Assembly (NCBI RefSeq): GCF_000377565.1
Contig: NZ_KB898357.1
Span: forward strand, 354,639-418,638
DNA length: 64,000 bases
Source of the DNA: Rhizobium sp. 2MFCol3.1
GTDB taxonomy: Bacteria; Pseudomonadota; Alphaproteobacteria; Rhizobiales; Rhizobiaceae
Direction: 5' to 3'
The notes beneath the pieces were generated by a model, which saw nothing but the letters and a program-made list of their open reading frames with translations, was not told the DNA's origin and searched no databases. The stretch's first letter is position 1, and every line of letters begins with the position of its first letter. Below are positions 1 through 8,656 of the stretch, piece by piece. A program made the position numbers and the translations under genes.

Positions 1-545
1 AGGATGCTGCGGAAGGTTTCGAGTTCGGAGCGGCAGAAGCCGGCACAGGCGGTGGCGGCGGCGCAGATGGGGCAGTGGTTTTCGATCAGGAGCAGCGAGC
101 CGTCCTCTTCCTGCCAGCTATCGGCCATGTAGCCTTCGTCGGTGCGGATACCGGCCAGCTGGCGGACGCGGGTGGGGAGATCTTCTGCCGTGATCTCGCT
201 GCGGTAGCGCGCCAGCGTCTCAGTCTCGCGGGCGGCGATGACGGTGTCGAGCGCCTGGGGGCCGAGGCTCTGGACCATGGTTGCGAGAAGCGTCGCGGTC
301 AGTTCGGCGTGGCGGTCGGGGAAGCGGGCGTTGCCTGATGGTGTCAGGTGCCAGAGCTGGCGGGGGCGGCCCCTGCCCGGCGCGGGCGCGGAGACGGGCT
401 CGACCAACCCCTCGTCGGCCATCTTCGCCAGTTGCTGGCGCGCGGCCTCGCCGGAGATGGACAGCGCGTCGCCTATGGCCGATAGGAGTTGTGGCCCTTC
501 GGTCTTGAGCAGCATCAGAATTCGGTTGGCCGGTGATTGTCGCAT
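1..545 (-). CDS. SufR-like (COG2345) winged-helix regulator, cut off by window start
   Basis: Read from the complementary strand, an open frame starts at an ATG at 545 and runs off the window at base 1, so only the first 181 codons are visible. Residues 1-75 form a winged-helix DNA-binding region, with the recognition segment near SGEAARQQLAKMADEGLV and a basic wing (GRGRPRQLW). Near the visible end is ENHCPIC followed by CAGFC, giving Cys158, Cys161, Cys167 and Cys171. This cysteine pattern after an ENHCPI motif is typical of the SufR/COG2345 group, some members of which bind an iron-sulfur cluster and use it to control DNA binding. It is divergent from the MFS transporter at 665, with two inverted repeats between them, so it probably represses that transporter and itself. 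Cluster binding is inferred from family knowledge. Confidence 0.85.
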   Translation of the reverse strand, partial: MRQSPANRILMLLKTEGPQLLSAIGDALSISGEAARQQLAKMADEGLVEPVSAPAPGRGRPRQLWHLTPSGNARFPDRHAELTATLLATMVQSLGPQALDTVIAARETETLARYRSEITAEDLPTRVRQLAGIRTDEGYMADSWQEEDGSLLLIENHCPICAAATACAGFCRSELETFRSI

Positions 546-552
546 AGGCTGA

Positions 553-616
553 TATTTTTCCAAGCTTGTTCTTGCTTTAATAACGCAGCCGTGTATTTTT
601 TCCAAGCTATAACTTG
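553..616. promoter_or_regulatory. Divergent promoter with two CAAG-N6-CTTG inverted repeats
   Basis: Two copies of a 14-bp inverted repeat, CAAG-N6-CTTG, lie at 561-574 and 603-616. Both are preceded by TATTTTT(T)C, so the whole unit of about 23 bp is directly repeated with centres 42 bp apart, four helical turns. A leftward -35/-10 pair can be read as TTGGAA (overlapping the second copy) and TATTAA at 577-582 with a 17-bp gap. A rightward pair is TTGCTT at 572-577 and TATTTT at 594-599. Cyanobacterial SufR is known to bind CAAC-N6-GTTG, the same architecture with a changed outer base. The placement suggests the regulator at 1-545 controls both genes. Confidence 0.7.
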
Positions 617-664
617 CAAAAAACTTTCCCAAAAGCGTTCCAGGAAACATTCAAGGCATTCCGC

Positions 665-2110
665 ATGAGCAGCATCGACGACGTCGCGACGGAGCGCTCC
701 TCCGTCTTCCATCTCTTTTCCAGGCCGGTCCTAGCCGCCACGCTGATGCTCGGCGGCGGCGTGACGCTCTATGCGGTCGAGGCCTATATCATGGCGACCA
801 TCGCGCCATCGATCGTGCGCGATATCGGCGGGCTGGAACTGCTCTCGTGGGTCACCACGCTGTTCGTCGCGGCGGCCGTGCTCGGATCCATCTTCGTCGC
901 GATGCGGCCGCGCGGCATCGGCCTGCGCACGGTTTACGTGGCCGGCGCGCTGATGTTTGCGGCCGGTAGCCTGATCTGCGCGCTGGCGCCCTCGATGCAG
1001 GTGATCCTGGCCGGACGCGCGGTGCAGGGGTTTGGAGCCGGCGCGCTGGGCGGGCTTGCCTATGCATTCATCCGCTTTGCCTATCCCGAGCACTTGTGGC
1101 GCAAGGCCTCGACGCTCTACGCGGCGATCTGGGGTGTGGCGACGTTGCTCGGCCCAAGCCTCGGCGGCCTGTTCTCCGATGGCAGCACGTGGCGCCACGC
1201 CTTCATGCTGCTTGTCCCCGTGAGCGTGCTCATGGCTATCCTTGCGCCCGTGCTGTTGCCGTCGGCGCATGACGACCGGGCTCCCGGGCGCACGCCGATC
1301 ACCCAGATCGCGCTGCTCCTAGTGGCCGTGCTTCTGGTCAGCATCGCCGGCACGATCGAGGCGACGCAATCGAAGGCGCTGCTGGTTGCGGCATCGCTCA
1401 TCGCCGTGGTCGCCATGCTCGGCATTGAGCGGCGTAGCGAGAACCGCCTGCTGCCGACAGGCGCCGTGGCCCTCAGCATGCCGATTTCCCGCGTCTACCT
1501 GATGATGTTCCTGCTGATCCTGGTGCTGACCAGCGACATCTACATCCCCTACTTCCTGCAATCCCTGCACAATGTCAGCCCGCTGGAATCGGGATACCTC
1601 ACGGCGCTCGTCGCGCTCGGCTGGACGGTGGCAGCGTTTCTCAGCGCCTCGTTCTCCGGTCGCCGCGCCGGGCGCGCGATCGTTATCGGCTGCGTGATCG
1701 AGACGGTTGCGGTCGCGGCGCTGGCGATATTCCTGGCACGCGACAATCAGGCAGGCAGCATCGCGCTGCTCGCGCCGGCCGTCGTCTTCATGTTCCTCAT
1801 GGGGTTTGGGGTCGGGCTCGGCTGGGCACATCTGGTGACCAAGGTGCTGCGTCTCGTCGCGACCTCGGAGCAGGACAAGGCCTCGGCGGCGATCACCACC
1901 GTGCAATCGCTCGGAAGCGCATTCGGCGCAGCCTTTGCGGGCGTCATCGTCAACAGCACCGGCCTGCTTGCGCCAGGCGGCGTTGCCGGCGGCATATCCG
2001 CCGCGCATTGGCTGTTCGTGCTGATGGCGCTGCCGGGGATCGTGACGATCGTGATCTCGCTGTCGATCCAGAAGTCCGGCAACGAGACGCAAGCGACGGC
2101 AGCGGCGTGA
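665..2110 (+). CDS. MFS family exporter
   Basis: A 481-residue integral membrane protein made almost entirely of hydrophobic segments (about 12 to 14), with the arrangement of drug/proton antiporters of the DHA2 type. Visible signatures are the amino-terminal TLYAVEAYIMATIAPSI segment, the cytoplasmic arginine-rich loop after the second helix (MRPRGIGLRTVY) and the glycine-rich AGRAVQGFGAGALGG helix. The start at 665 (MSSIDDVA) is preferred over an in-frame TTG at 614 because the latter lies inside the second inverted repeat of the promoter; an AAGG sits upstream of 665. The substrate cannot be read from sequence. Control by the divergent iron-sulfur regulator suggests export of a redox-active or metal-related compound, but this is inference. 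Confidence 0.85.
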   Translation: MSSIDDVATERSSVFHLFSRPVLAATLMLGGGVTLYAVEAYIMATIAPSIVRDIGGLELLSWVTTLFVAAAVLGSIFVAMRPRGIGLRTVYVAGALMFAAGSLICALAPSMQVILAGRAVQGFGAGALGGLAYAFIRFAYPEHLWRKASTLYAAIWGVATLLGPSLGGLFSDGSTWRHAFMLLVPVSVLMAILAPVLLPSAHDDRAPGRTPITQIALLLVAVLLVSIAGTIEATQSKALLVAASLIAVVAMLGIERRSENRLLPTGAVALSMPISRVYLMMFLLILVLTSDIYIPYFLQSLHNVSPLESGYLTALVALGWTVAAFLSASFSGRRAGRAIVIGCVIETVAVAALAIFLARDNQAGSIALLAPAVVFMFLMGFGVGLGWAHLVTKVLRLVATSEQDKASAAITTVQSLGSAFGAAFAGVIVNSTGLLAPGGVAGGISAAHWLFVLMALPGIVTIVISLSIQKSGNETQATAAA

Positions 2111-2113
2111 TCG

Positions 2114-3109
2114 TCAAACGCGCAGCATGATCTTGCCGATATGGCTGCTCGATTCCATCAACTTGTGGGCTTCGACGACATCCTCGAAGGCGAAGGTCTT
2201 GTGGATCACGGGGGCAAGCTTGCCCTCGTCGAGCAGCGGCCAGACCTGCGACAGGAGATCGTCGCGGATGGCGCGTTTTTCTTCCGGCGTGCGCGGGCGC
2301 AGCGTGGAGCCTGTCACCGTCAGCCGCTTGACCATGATCGGCGCGAGGTTGGCCGTTTCGGCAACCGCGCCGCCGAGGAAGGCGATGATCGAGAGGCAGC
2401 CGTCCTTCGCCAGCGAGGCGAGGTTCTTCTCGAAATAGGCGGCACCGATCATATCGAGGATCATGTCGACGCCCTGGCCGGTCTCGGCCTTGATCACCTC
2501 GGCGAAATCCTCGGCCTTGTAGTTGATGGCGCGCTTCGCGCCGAGCTTGACGCAGGCGTCGCATTTTTCCTGAGAGCCTGCGGTCGCGTAGACCTCGGCG
2601 CCGAAGGCGCGGGCAAGCTGGATCGCGGTTGTGCCGATGCCGCTTGTGCCGCCGTGGATGAGCACCTTCTCACCTTCGGTCAGCCCCGCGATCTGGAACA
2701 TGTTGGCCCAGACCGTGAAGTAGTTTTCAGGAAGTGCTGCCGCCTTGACGGCGTCATAGCCTTTGGGGAAGCGCAGTGCCTGGCCTGAGGGAACGAGGCA
2801 ATATTCGGCATAAGCGCCGCCATTGGTGAGGCCGCAGACCTTGTCGCCGACCGTATAGCCGCTGACGCCGGGGCCGATCGCGACCACTTCACCAGCGATT
2901 TCGAGGCCGAGGATCGGGCTTGCGTCCTTCGGTGGCGGATAGGTGCCCTGGCGCTGCGCGACATCGGGACGGTTCACACCGATCGCCTGGGTGCGCACGA
3001 GGATCTGCCCCTCGCCCGCCACGGGCAGCGGCCCGCTCGAAATGGTCATCACGTCAGGGGCGCCGAAGCGGGGCAAATCGACAAAACGCATAAGCGCAGG
3101 CAAAGACAT
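2114..3109 (-). CDS. NAD(P)H-quinone oxidoreductase, zeta-crystallin type
   Basis: A 331-residue medium-chain dehydrogenase of the quinone oxidoreductase (QOR/zeta-crystallin) class. The GroES-like half begins [12 protein letters not shown] and contains [17 protein letters not shown]; the Rossmann half contains [18 protein letters not shown], a nucleotide-binding signature common in NADPH-dependent QOR and PIG3-like enzymes. No zinc-binding cysteine cluster is present, as expected for this branch. The start at 3109 is chosen because GAGGAGA lies six bases upstream. It probably reduces quinones or other conjugated carbonyls with NADPH in the cytoplasm. It converges with the MFS gene, its stop lying only 3 bp beyond that gene's end. 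Confidence 0.87.
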   Translation of the reverse strand: MSLPALMRFVDLPRFGAPDVMTISSGPLPVAGEGQILVRTQAIGVNRPDVAQRQGTYPPPKDASPILGLEIAGEVVAIGPGVSGYTVGDKVCGLTNGGAYAEYCLVPSGQALRFPKGYDAVKAAALPENYFTVWANMFQIAGLTEGEKVLIHGGTSGIGTTAIQLARAFGAEVYATAGSQEKCDACVKLGAKRAINYKAEDFAEVIKAETGQGVDMILDMIGAAYFEKNLASLAKDGCLSIIAFLGGAVAETANLAPIMVKRLTVTGSTLRPRTPEEKRAIRDDLLSQVWPLLDEGKLAPVIHKTFAFEDVVEAHKLMESSSHIGKIMLRV

Positions 3110-3184
3110 CACCGGTCTCCTCATTCGGATAGCAGTGAGATAGTTCAGCCCCGCCGCGTTGAGAAGGGCGGAAACGCCGTAGCG

Positions 3185-4990
3185 TCAATTCGCCTCGCCC
3201 AACCGATGGAAGACCAGGCCTTCCGCGCTTTCCTTCGCCAGCGCCTTGATATGGGCGATGGCGGCGGAGACGCGGCTGATATCGTCGATGACGAGACCCT
3301 TGGGAAGCTCCAGAACGCCGATCGAGCAGCGCATCAGCGGGAAGAAGGCTTCGACGCCGGCGCGGTCGTGGCCGCGGATGCGGCCGGCGGCGCGGTCGAT
3401 CTCGGAATAGAGATCCTGGGCATCGTCGTGGAAGTCGCCGATCAGCCGATCAAGGATTTCCGTGAGCTCCTCCTTGGTCCAGCCCTGCACCCCGATGAAG
3501 AAATCGTCGCCGCCGACATGGCCGAGGAAGTGGCGCTCGGCGAAGAAGTAGCGTCGCATCAAGGCTGCGAAGAGCGAGATCGCGTGGTCGCCGAGATGGA
3601 AGCCATAGGCATCGTTGAAGGGCTTGAAGTTGTCGAAGTCGCAATAGCAGAAGTGCCGCGTCTCATCGCTGTCGCGGCTTGCCTCGCGCATGAAATCGCG
3701 AATGGCGTGGTTGCCGGGAATGCCGGTCAGCGGGTTCTGGTCCTGCGCGGTCTTGAGCTTCTTCTCGTTCATCACCTTGATGAGCGAGGCGGCCGAGACG
3801 ACGCCGGCATAGCGCATGTTTTCCGTCAACAGCAGACAGTTGGCGCCTTCCATGTTGGCGAAGATGGTCATCAGCTGCTCGGCATCGGAATCGAGGCCGA
3901 CGATCGGCGCCATTTCGACGAAGTGCGAGATGGTGCGCTCATACATCTTGTTCTTCAGCAGGTCGCGGCCGAAGGGGTGGTAGATATATTCCTTGAGATG
4001 GCGCTCATGCAGGATACCGCGCGGCTCGCCATTAGCATTCAGGACCGGGAAGAAGGCATTCTGCGGATGGCGGCGGAAGACCTCGAAGACGCTGTCGATC
4101 GTGTCGTTTTCATAGACCGTCGGCAGCACTTCGATCTGCTTGCGGATGAGGATTTCGTCAAGCGACTGGTTGTTGCGCTTGCTCTTGCCGAGTTCCTGCA
4201 GATGCGGGAATGACGGCACCAGCTCGGAGACATGCGTGGTCGGGCGCGAGATGAACCAGCCCTGCACGAGATCCACACCATACTCGCGGCAGGTGATGAA
4301 CTCGGCTTCGGTCTCGATGCCCTCGGCAATGACGCGGGTGCCAAGCACGTGGGCGATGTGGACGATGTTCTTCAACAGGTGACGCTTGCGCGGGCTGCCA
4401 TCGATATCGGCGATGAAGTAGCGGTCGATCTTCAGGTAATCCACCGGATGATCACAGAGCAGCTTCATCTCGCCATGGCCGACGCCGAAATCGTCGATCG
4501 CCAGCTTGAAGCCGCGCTTGCGCAGCAGCGACACCAATGCGGCGAATTCGGGAACCGAGGTGTTGTCGAAGCGCTCGGAGAATTCGAAGCAGATCGAGGA
4601 TGGCGGGATATTGGCAAGCTTCAGATGCTGCAGCAGGTTTTCCACCAGCTGCTCGCCATGCGGAATGAGGCGGACATCGAGATTGAGGAACAGCGTCGCG
4701 GTCGCGAAATTCGGCAGCGACGCGAACTTGGCGAGCGCGCGGCTCGCCACCATCTGCTCGAGCTGCAGCAGCTGATCGCCGCGCTGGGCCTCGTCCAGAA
4801 TTTCGAGCGGCGAATTGAAGCCCAGCCGCTCCTGGCCGCGCATCAGCGATTCATAGCCGAAAGCAACACCGGTGCTGGCTTCGACGATTGGCTGGAAGGC
4901 GTTTTCGATAACAAGTTTTGCGAGGGTAATGATTTGATCGCTGGTATAGCGACGAATAAGGGCGGGCTCTACGGTGGCAGCCAACGACAT
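3185..4990 (-). CDS. EAL-CBS-GGDEF cyclic-di-GMP signalling protein
   Basis: A 601-residue soluble protein with an unusual domain order. Residues about 20-260 are an EAL phosphodiesterase domain in which the signature reads ESL (YESLMRG). Other catalytic positions look retained: LNLDVRL, FEFSE, AIDDFG, LKIDRYF and EGIE. Residues about 275-400 are a pair of CBS modules. Residues about 425-590 are a GGDEF domain with an LTGIPGN start, a FDNFKPFND metal/substrate segment and a GGDDF instead of GGDEF signature near residue 495. No RxxD inhibitory site precedes it. The start at 4990 is favoured by a GGAG seven bases upstream; a GTG at 5002 is the alternative. Whether it makes or degrades cyclic-di-GMP cannot be decided from sequence. 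Confidence 0.85.
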   Translation of the reverse strand: MSLAATVEPALIRRYTSDQIITLAKLVIENAFQPIVEASTGVAFGYESLMRGQERLGFNSPLEILDEAQRGDQLLQLEQMVASRALAKFASLPNFATATLFLNLDVRLIPHGEQLVENLLQHLKLANIPPSSICFEFSERFDNTSVPEFAALVSLLRKRGFKLAIDDFGVGHGEMKLLCDHPVDYLKIDRYFIADIDGSPRKRHLLKNIVHIAHVLGTRVIAEGIETEAEFITCREYGVDLVQGWFISRPTTHVSELVPSFPHLQELGKSKRNNQSLDEILIRKQIEVLPTVYENDTIDSVFEVFRRHPQNAFFPVLNANGEPRGILHERHLKEYIYHPFGRDLLKNKMYERTISHFVEMAPIVGLDSDAEQLMTIFANMEGANCLLLTENMRYAGVVSAASLIKVMNEKKLKTAQDQNPLTGIPGNHAIRDFMREASRDSDETRHFCYCDFDNFKPFNDAYGFHLGDHAISLFAALMRRYFFAERHFLGHVGGDDFFIGVQGWTKEELTEILDRLIGDFHDDAQDLYSEIDRAAGRIRGHDRAGVEAFFPLMRCSIGVLELPKGLVIDDISRVSAAIAHIKALAKESAEGLVFHRLGEAN

Positions 4991-5156
4991 GCCATTCTCC
5001 ACTATACGGCATTTATAATTATAATTTTTCGCGCGGAGACTAAGGGCGAAGCGTCAACGAACACTTTCCCCAATGTGAAGGTTTTGTGAAACTTGGCGTT
5101 TTATCAAATGCATGCCGCAACCGCCGCACCGGGCGGCGGTCATATATAGGCCGCCT

Positions 5157-5384
5157 TCAGGCGGTGCGGCGGTGCTCATGGTCGGCGAACATGTCGGCGA
5201 CGCATCTGGCATCGGCGGGGGCGCAATCGCGCGCTTTCGGCAGGCCATCGACCTTGCGGGCGGCATCCCACAGCCGGAGCGCTTCGCGCACCACCTCGCT
5301 GCTGGAAACATAAGTGCCATCGTCGATCGCCGCGCGGATATCGGCCGCCTGCAGCGGAGAGATGGAAACGGTTACCATCGGCAT
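5157..5384 (-). CDS. Orphan ParD-type antitoxin
   Basis: A 75-residue protein with a ribbon-helix-helix amino terminus (MVTVSISPLQAADIRAAID) followed by the YVSSSEVVREALRLWD segment typical of ParD/CopG antitoxins. The start at 5384 has GGGAG seven bases upstream. The carboxyl end (CVADMFADHEHRRTA), where such antitoxins grip their toxin, is different from the ParD at 35486-35761. No ParE/RelE-like frame follows: only about 165 bp separate its stop from the next gene's start. It is either a solitary antitoxin left after loss of its toxin or a stand-alone DNA-binding protein. Confidence 0.7.
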   Translation of the reverse strand: MPMVTVSISPLQAADIRAAIDDGTYVSSSEVVREALRLWDAARKVDGLPKARDCAPADARCVADMFADHEHRRTA

Positions 5385-5620
5385 GACATCACTCCCATTG
5401 CCTCGTGGTCTCCCATCGCCTCGTCGGGCAGACACCTACCCTCTTGAGGAACGGATACACACTCGCTTCGGCCGCCCTTCCGGTCGCGGGTGCTGGGCTT
5501 TCAGCAGCGTCGCTTTCACACGTTTGCGACCTCTGCCATGGGGTTAATTTTAGTCTTCACTCACATTCTTGTCAAAAAAGAAACAGTGCGTGATGAACAG
5601 GCTGTGAATAGCGGGTACAA

Positions 5621-6175
5621 TCAGCGGCGGATGGCGAGGCCAAAGGCGAGCATCGACCAGCCCTGCAGCAGCAGGTCGCAAGCGAGGAACAGGCCGAGGA
5701 TCCACAGGCTGTTGACCGGCCAGCCGAGCACGATGACGAAGCCCGCCAGCGCCGTGATCAGACCGCTCAAGAGCACCCAGCCCCAGCCCCTCGACGGGCG
5801 CATGCGCCAGCCGACGAAGACGCGGAAGATGCCCGCCACCAGCAAGGCCATGGCGAGAAACAGCGTGAGCGCCGCCGATGCCAGAATGGGATTCATGAAG
5901 GCAAAGACGCCGGCCAGCACATAGAGCACGCCGCTCAGCGCCCAGAACAAGAGCTGCTCCCACTCCCGCACCTGAAAGGCATGGGCGAGATAGACGATGC
6001 CGCCGACGAGCATGAGCAGGCCGACGTAATAGACGGATACGACGGTGGCGAGAAAGACGTTGGCGGCGGCGATGGCGCCGAAGACGATCAGCAGCACGCC
6101 GAGCACCACGAACCAGACCCATTTCGACCGCAGCGCGGAGGACGAAGGCATTTCATCGGACATGTCTGTCATCAT
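5621..6175 (-). CDS. HdeD family (DUF308) membrane protein
   Basis: A 184-residue protein with six predicted membrane helices and the repeated glycine/alanine-rich helix pairs of the HdeD/DUF308 family (WFVVLGVLLIVFGAIA, then GLLMLVGGIVYLAHA). Enterobacterial HdeD takes part in acid resistance at high cell density; in alphaproteobacteria the role is not well defined. GGGAGG lies just before ATGATG, so either of the two adjacent ATGs may start it. It is divergent from betI with about 130 bp between, and shows no visible EcfG-type promoter of its own. Confidence 0.85.
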   Translation of the reverse strand: MMTDMSDEMPSSSALRSKWVWFVVLGVLLIVFGAIAAANVFLATVVSVYYVGLLMLVGGIVYLAHAFQVREWEQLLFWALSGVLYVLAGVFAFMNPILASAALTLFLAMALLVAGIFRVFVGWRMRPSRGWGWVLLSGLITALAGFVIVLGWPVNSLWILGLFLACDLLLQGWSMLAFGLAIRR

Positions 6176-6258
6176 GCACCTCCCGGTTGTTCATTGAGTA
6201 TGGCGCAGAAACGGCGGATGGAAAGAGATATCTCACGGAAAAGGCGGTCAGATTTTTA

Positions 6259-6278
6259 TTGATTGATCAGTCAATCAA
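6259..6278. promoter_or_regulatory. BetI operator
   Basis: The sequence TTGATTGATCAGTCAATCAA is an inverted repeat with perfect 8-bp arms (TTGATTGA/TCAATCAA) around a TCAG core. It lies 31 bp upstream of the betI GTG start. BetI of enterobacteria binds a similar TTGATTG-containing palindrome and is released by choline. The location suggests autogenous repression of betIBA by BetI. Confidence 0.75.
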
Positions 6279-6309
6279 AATTATGCTGGGCTATTGCAGG
6301 AGAAAGACC

Positions 6310-7008
6310 GTGCCGAAAGTCGGAATGGAACCGATGCGCCGCAAGGCGCTCGTCGATGCAGCGCTGCGCGTGATCGGGGATCACGGCTCGCTCAGCGTCA
6401 CCATGTCCGAAATCGCCAAGCAGGCCGGCGTTTCACCGGCGCTCGCGCACCACTATTTCGGCAGCAAGGATCAGCTGCTGATCGAGACGATCCGTTCGCT
6501 TCTAAAGCAGTTGCGCGACGACGCGGTGACGGCGCTGAAGGCGGCCGCCACGCCGCGCGCCCGGCTGTCTGCGGTGATCCGCGTCAGCTTCCACGCCGAC
6601 CAGTTCGCGCCGCAGACGGTCGCCGCCTGGCTTGCCTTCTACCCCGAGGCGCAGCGCTCGGAAGAGACGCGCCGCTTCCTCGTCATCTATTCCAGGCGCC
6701 TGCGCTCCAACCTCGTCGCCAATCTGAAGCCGCTCTGCCCCGCCGATGTCGCGGAACATATCGCCGAAGGCGTGGCCGCGATGATCGACGGGCTCTACAT
6801 CCGCCAGAGTCTCGGCTCGACACGGGTTGGCGCCGAGGCTTCGATCGCGCTGACGGAGGATTATGTGACGATACAGCTGGCGCGCCATTCGTCTCCCGAC
6901 ATGGACAACCGCAAGGCCGAGACCGCGGCCCCCTCATCCGGCCTTTCAGGCCACCTTCTCCCCGAGGGGAGAAGGGAAAGCGAACCCAAGCACCGCAAGG
7001 ACATCTGA
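6310..7008 (+). CDS. betI: TetR-family choline-responsive repressor BetI
   Basis: A 232-residue TetR regulator starting [14 protein letters not shown], which aligns with the known BetI amino terminus; the GTG at 6310 has AGGAGA seven bases upstream. The helix-turn-helix is [25 protein letters not shown]. The carboxyl half carries the BetI ligand-domain signatures AAWLAFY and [12 protein letters not shown]. It is the first gene of betI-betB-betA and ends one base before betB. The last roughly 40 residues are beyond the usual BetI end, and about 17 of them are encoded by half of a RIME palindrome (6925-6976) that has been kept in frame. Expected role: repression of glycine-betaine synthesis in the absence of choline. 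Confidence 0.93.
   Translation: MPKVGMEPMRRKALVDAALRVIGDHGSLSVTMSEIAKQAGVSPALAHHYFGSKDQLLIETIRSLLKQLRDDAVTALKAAATPRARLSAVIRVSFHADQFAPQTVAAWLAFYPEAQRSEETRRFLVIYSRRLRSNLVANLKPLCPADVAEHIAEGVAAMIDGLYIRQSLGSTRVGAEASIALTEDYVTIQLARHSSPDMDNRKAETAAPSSGLSGHLLPEGRRESEPKHRKDI
6925..6976. repeat. Half RIME palindrome inside the 3' end of betI
   Basis: This segment begins GGCCCCCTCATCCGG and contains the palindrome CTTCTCCCC-GA-GGGGAGAAG plus the small hairpin GGCCTTTCAGGCC. The same units build the longer elements at 8505, 45681 and 63831. They match the rhizobial intergenic mosaic element (RIME) type. Here the repeat is translated as part of betI instead of lying between genes. Confidence 0.8.
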
Positions 7009-7009
7009 C

Positions 7010-8473
7010 ATGAGAGCCCAGCCCACAGCATCGCACTTCATCGATGGCGAGTATGTCGAGGACGATGCAGGCACCGTGATCGAAAGCCTTTATCCGGCAA
7101 CCGGCGAAGTCATCGCGCGGCTTTACGCCGCCACGCCCGCCATCGTCGAAAAGGCGATCGCCGCGGCCAAGCGCGCGCAGCCGGAATGGGCGGCGATGAG
7201 CCCGACGGCGCGCGGCCGCATCCTGAAGCGGGCCGCCGACATCATGCGCGAGCGCAACCGCGAACTCTCGGAGCTCGAAACGCTCGATACCGGCAAGCCG
7301 ATCCAGGAGACCATCGTCGCCGACCCGACGTCCGGCGCTGATAGCTTCGAGTTCTTCGGCGGCGTGATCGCGGCGGCCCTCAACGGCTCCTACATCCCGC
7401 TCGGCGGCGATTTTGCCTATACGAAGCGCGTACCGCTCGGCGTTTGCGTCGGCATCGGCGCCTGGAATTATCCGCAGCAGATCGCCTGCTGGAAGGCAGC
7501 ACCGGCGCTGGCCGCCGGTAACGCCATGGTGTTCAAGCCGTCGGAAAACACGCCGCTCGGCGCCCTGAAGATCGCCGAGATCCTGATCGAAGCCGGCCTG
7601 CCCAAGGGGCTCTTCAACGTCATCCAGGGCGACCGCGACACCGGGCCGCTGCTGGTCAACCATCCCGATGTCGCCAAAGTGTCGCTGACCGGCTCGGTGC
7701 CGACGGGCCGCAAGGTCGCGGCTGCTGCAGCCGGCAATCTCAAGCATGTGACGATGGAGCTTGGCGGGAAATCGCCGCTGATCGTCTTCGACGACGCCGA
7801 TATCGACAGCGCGGTGGGTGGCGCCATGCTCGGCAACTTCTATTCGACGGGCCAGGTCTGCTCCAACGGCACCCGCGTCTTCGTGCAGAAGGATATCAAG
7901 AGCGAGTTCCTGAAGCGGCTGAAGGCACGCACCGAGGCGATGGTGATCGGCGATCCCATGAACGAGGCGACGCAGATCGGCCCGATGGTCTCCTGGGCGC
8001 AGCGCGAGAAGGTTCTCCAATACATCGAGAAGGGCAAGGCCGAGGGCGCGACGCTTCTGGTCGGTGGCGGCATTCCGAACAATGTCTCGGGCGAAGGCTA
8101 CTATGTGCAGCCGACGGTGTTTGCCGATGTGACCGACGAGATGACGATCGCCCGCGAGGAGATCTTCGGACCTGTGATGTGCGTGCTCGACTTCGAGGAC
8201 GAGGCGGAAGTCATCGCGCGCGGCAACGCCACGGAATTCGGCCTGGCGGCCGGCGTCTTCACCTCAGACATGAGCCGCGCCCACCGGGTAGTCGATCAGT
8301 TGGAGGCCGGCACGCTGTGGATCAATACCTACAATCTCTGCCCGGTCGAAATCCCCTTCGGCGGCTCCAAGCAATCCGGCTTCGGCCGCGAGAACTCGAT
8401 TGCCGCACTGGAGCACTATTCCGAGCTGAAGACGGTTTACGTCGGCATGGGGCCGGTTCAGGCGCCTTATTGA
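7010..8473 (+). CDS. betB: Betaine aldehyde dehydrogenase
   Basis: A 487-residue aldehyde dehydrogenase that oxidises betaine aldehyde to glycine betaine with NAD(P). Catalytic residues are visible: Glu250 in [10 protein letters not shown] and the nucleophile Cys284 in [12 protein letters not shown]; the cofactor-site GSVPTGRKV and the carboxyl-terminal [13 protein letters not shown] are also present. Length and order match BetB. It starts one base after the betI stop (TGA-C-ATG), so expression is tightly linked to betI. Its product protects the cell against osmotic stress and can also feed choline carbon and nitrogen into metabolism. The choline-sulfatase gene betC, which sits between betI and betB in some rhizobia, is not here. 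Confidence 0.96.
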   Translation: MRAQPTASHFIDGEYVEDDAGTVIESLYPATGEVIARLYAATPAIVEKAIAAAKRAQPEWAAMSPTARGRILKRAADIMRERNRELSELETLDTGKPIQETIVADPTSGADSFEFFGGVIAAALNGSYIPLGGDFAYTKRVPLGVCVGIGAWNYPQQIACWKAAPALAAGNAMVFKPSENTPLGALKIAEILIEAGLPKGLFNVIQGDRDTGPLLVNHPDVAKVSLTGSVPTGRKVAAAAAGNLKHVTMELGGKSPLIVFDDADIDSAVGGAMLGNFYSTGQVCSNGTRVFVQKDIKSEFLKRLKARTEAMVIGDPMNEATQIGPMVSWAQREKVLQYIEKGKAEGATLLVGGGIPNNVSGEGYYVQPTVFADVTDEMTIAREEIFGPVMCVLDFEDEAEVIARGNATEFGLAAGVFTSDMSRAHRVVDQLEAGTLWINTYNLCPVEIPFGGSKQSGFGRENSIAALEHYSELKTVYVGMGPVQAPY

Positions 8474-8504
8474 TATTCGGTTGATGCCTTTTCGGCTTTG
8501 CCGT

Positions 8505-8626
8505 GCGGCCCCCTCATCCGCCCTACGGGCACCTTCTCCCCGCTGGGGAGAAGGGGGAACGAGACGGTGCGGCACATCCCTTCTCCCCGCCGGGGAGAAG
8601 GTGGCGGCAGCCGGATGAGGGGGCCA
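8505..8626. repeat. Full-length RIME palindromic element between betB and betA
   Basis: The element begins GGCCCCCTCATCCG (8507-8520) and ends with its inverse CGGATGAGGGGGCC (8612-8625). Between them are two internal CTTCTCCCC/GGGGAGAAG palindromes, at about 8532-8554 and 8578-8601. The whole unit could fold as a large multi-branched structure in mRNA. It separates betB from betA by 183 bp and may alter the relative expression or stability of the two messages. It is the same family as the repeats at 6925, 45681 and 63831. Confidence 0.85.
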
Positions 8627-8656
8627 CCGGCTCCACAAAAAATATAAGGGAACATC

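Noticed and set aside
5054..5320. Possible toxin partner for the lone ParD antitoxin
   Set aside because: The frame overlaps most of the antitoxin in another reading frame and shows no ParE or RelE features.
8505..8626. RIME element as a terminator or a CRISPR array
   Set aside because: There is no T-run after the palindromes, and the units are inverted arms of one element without regular spacers, so it is neither.
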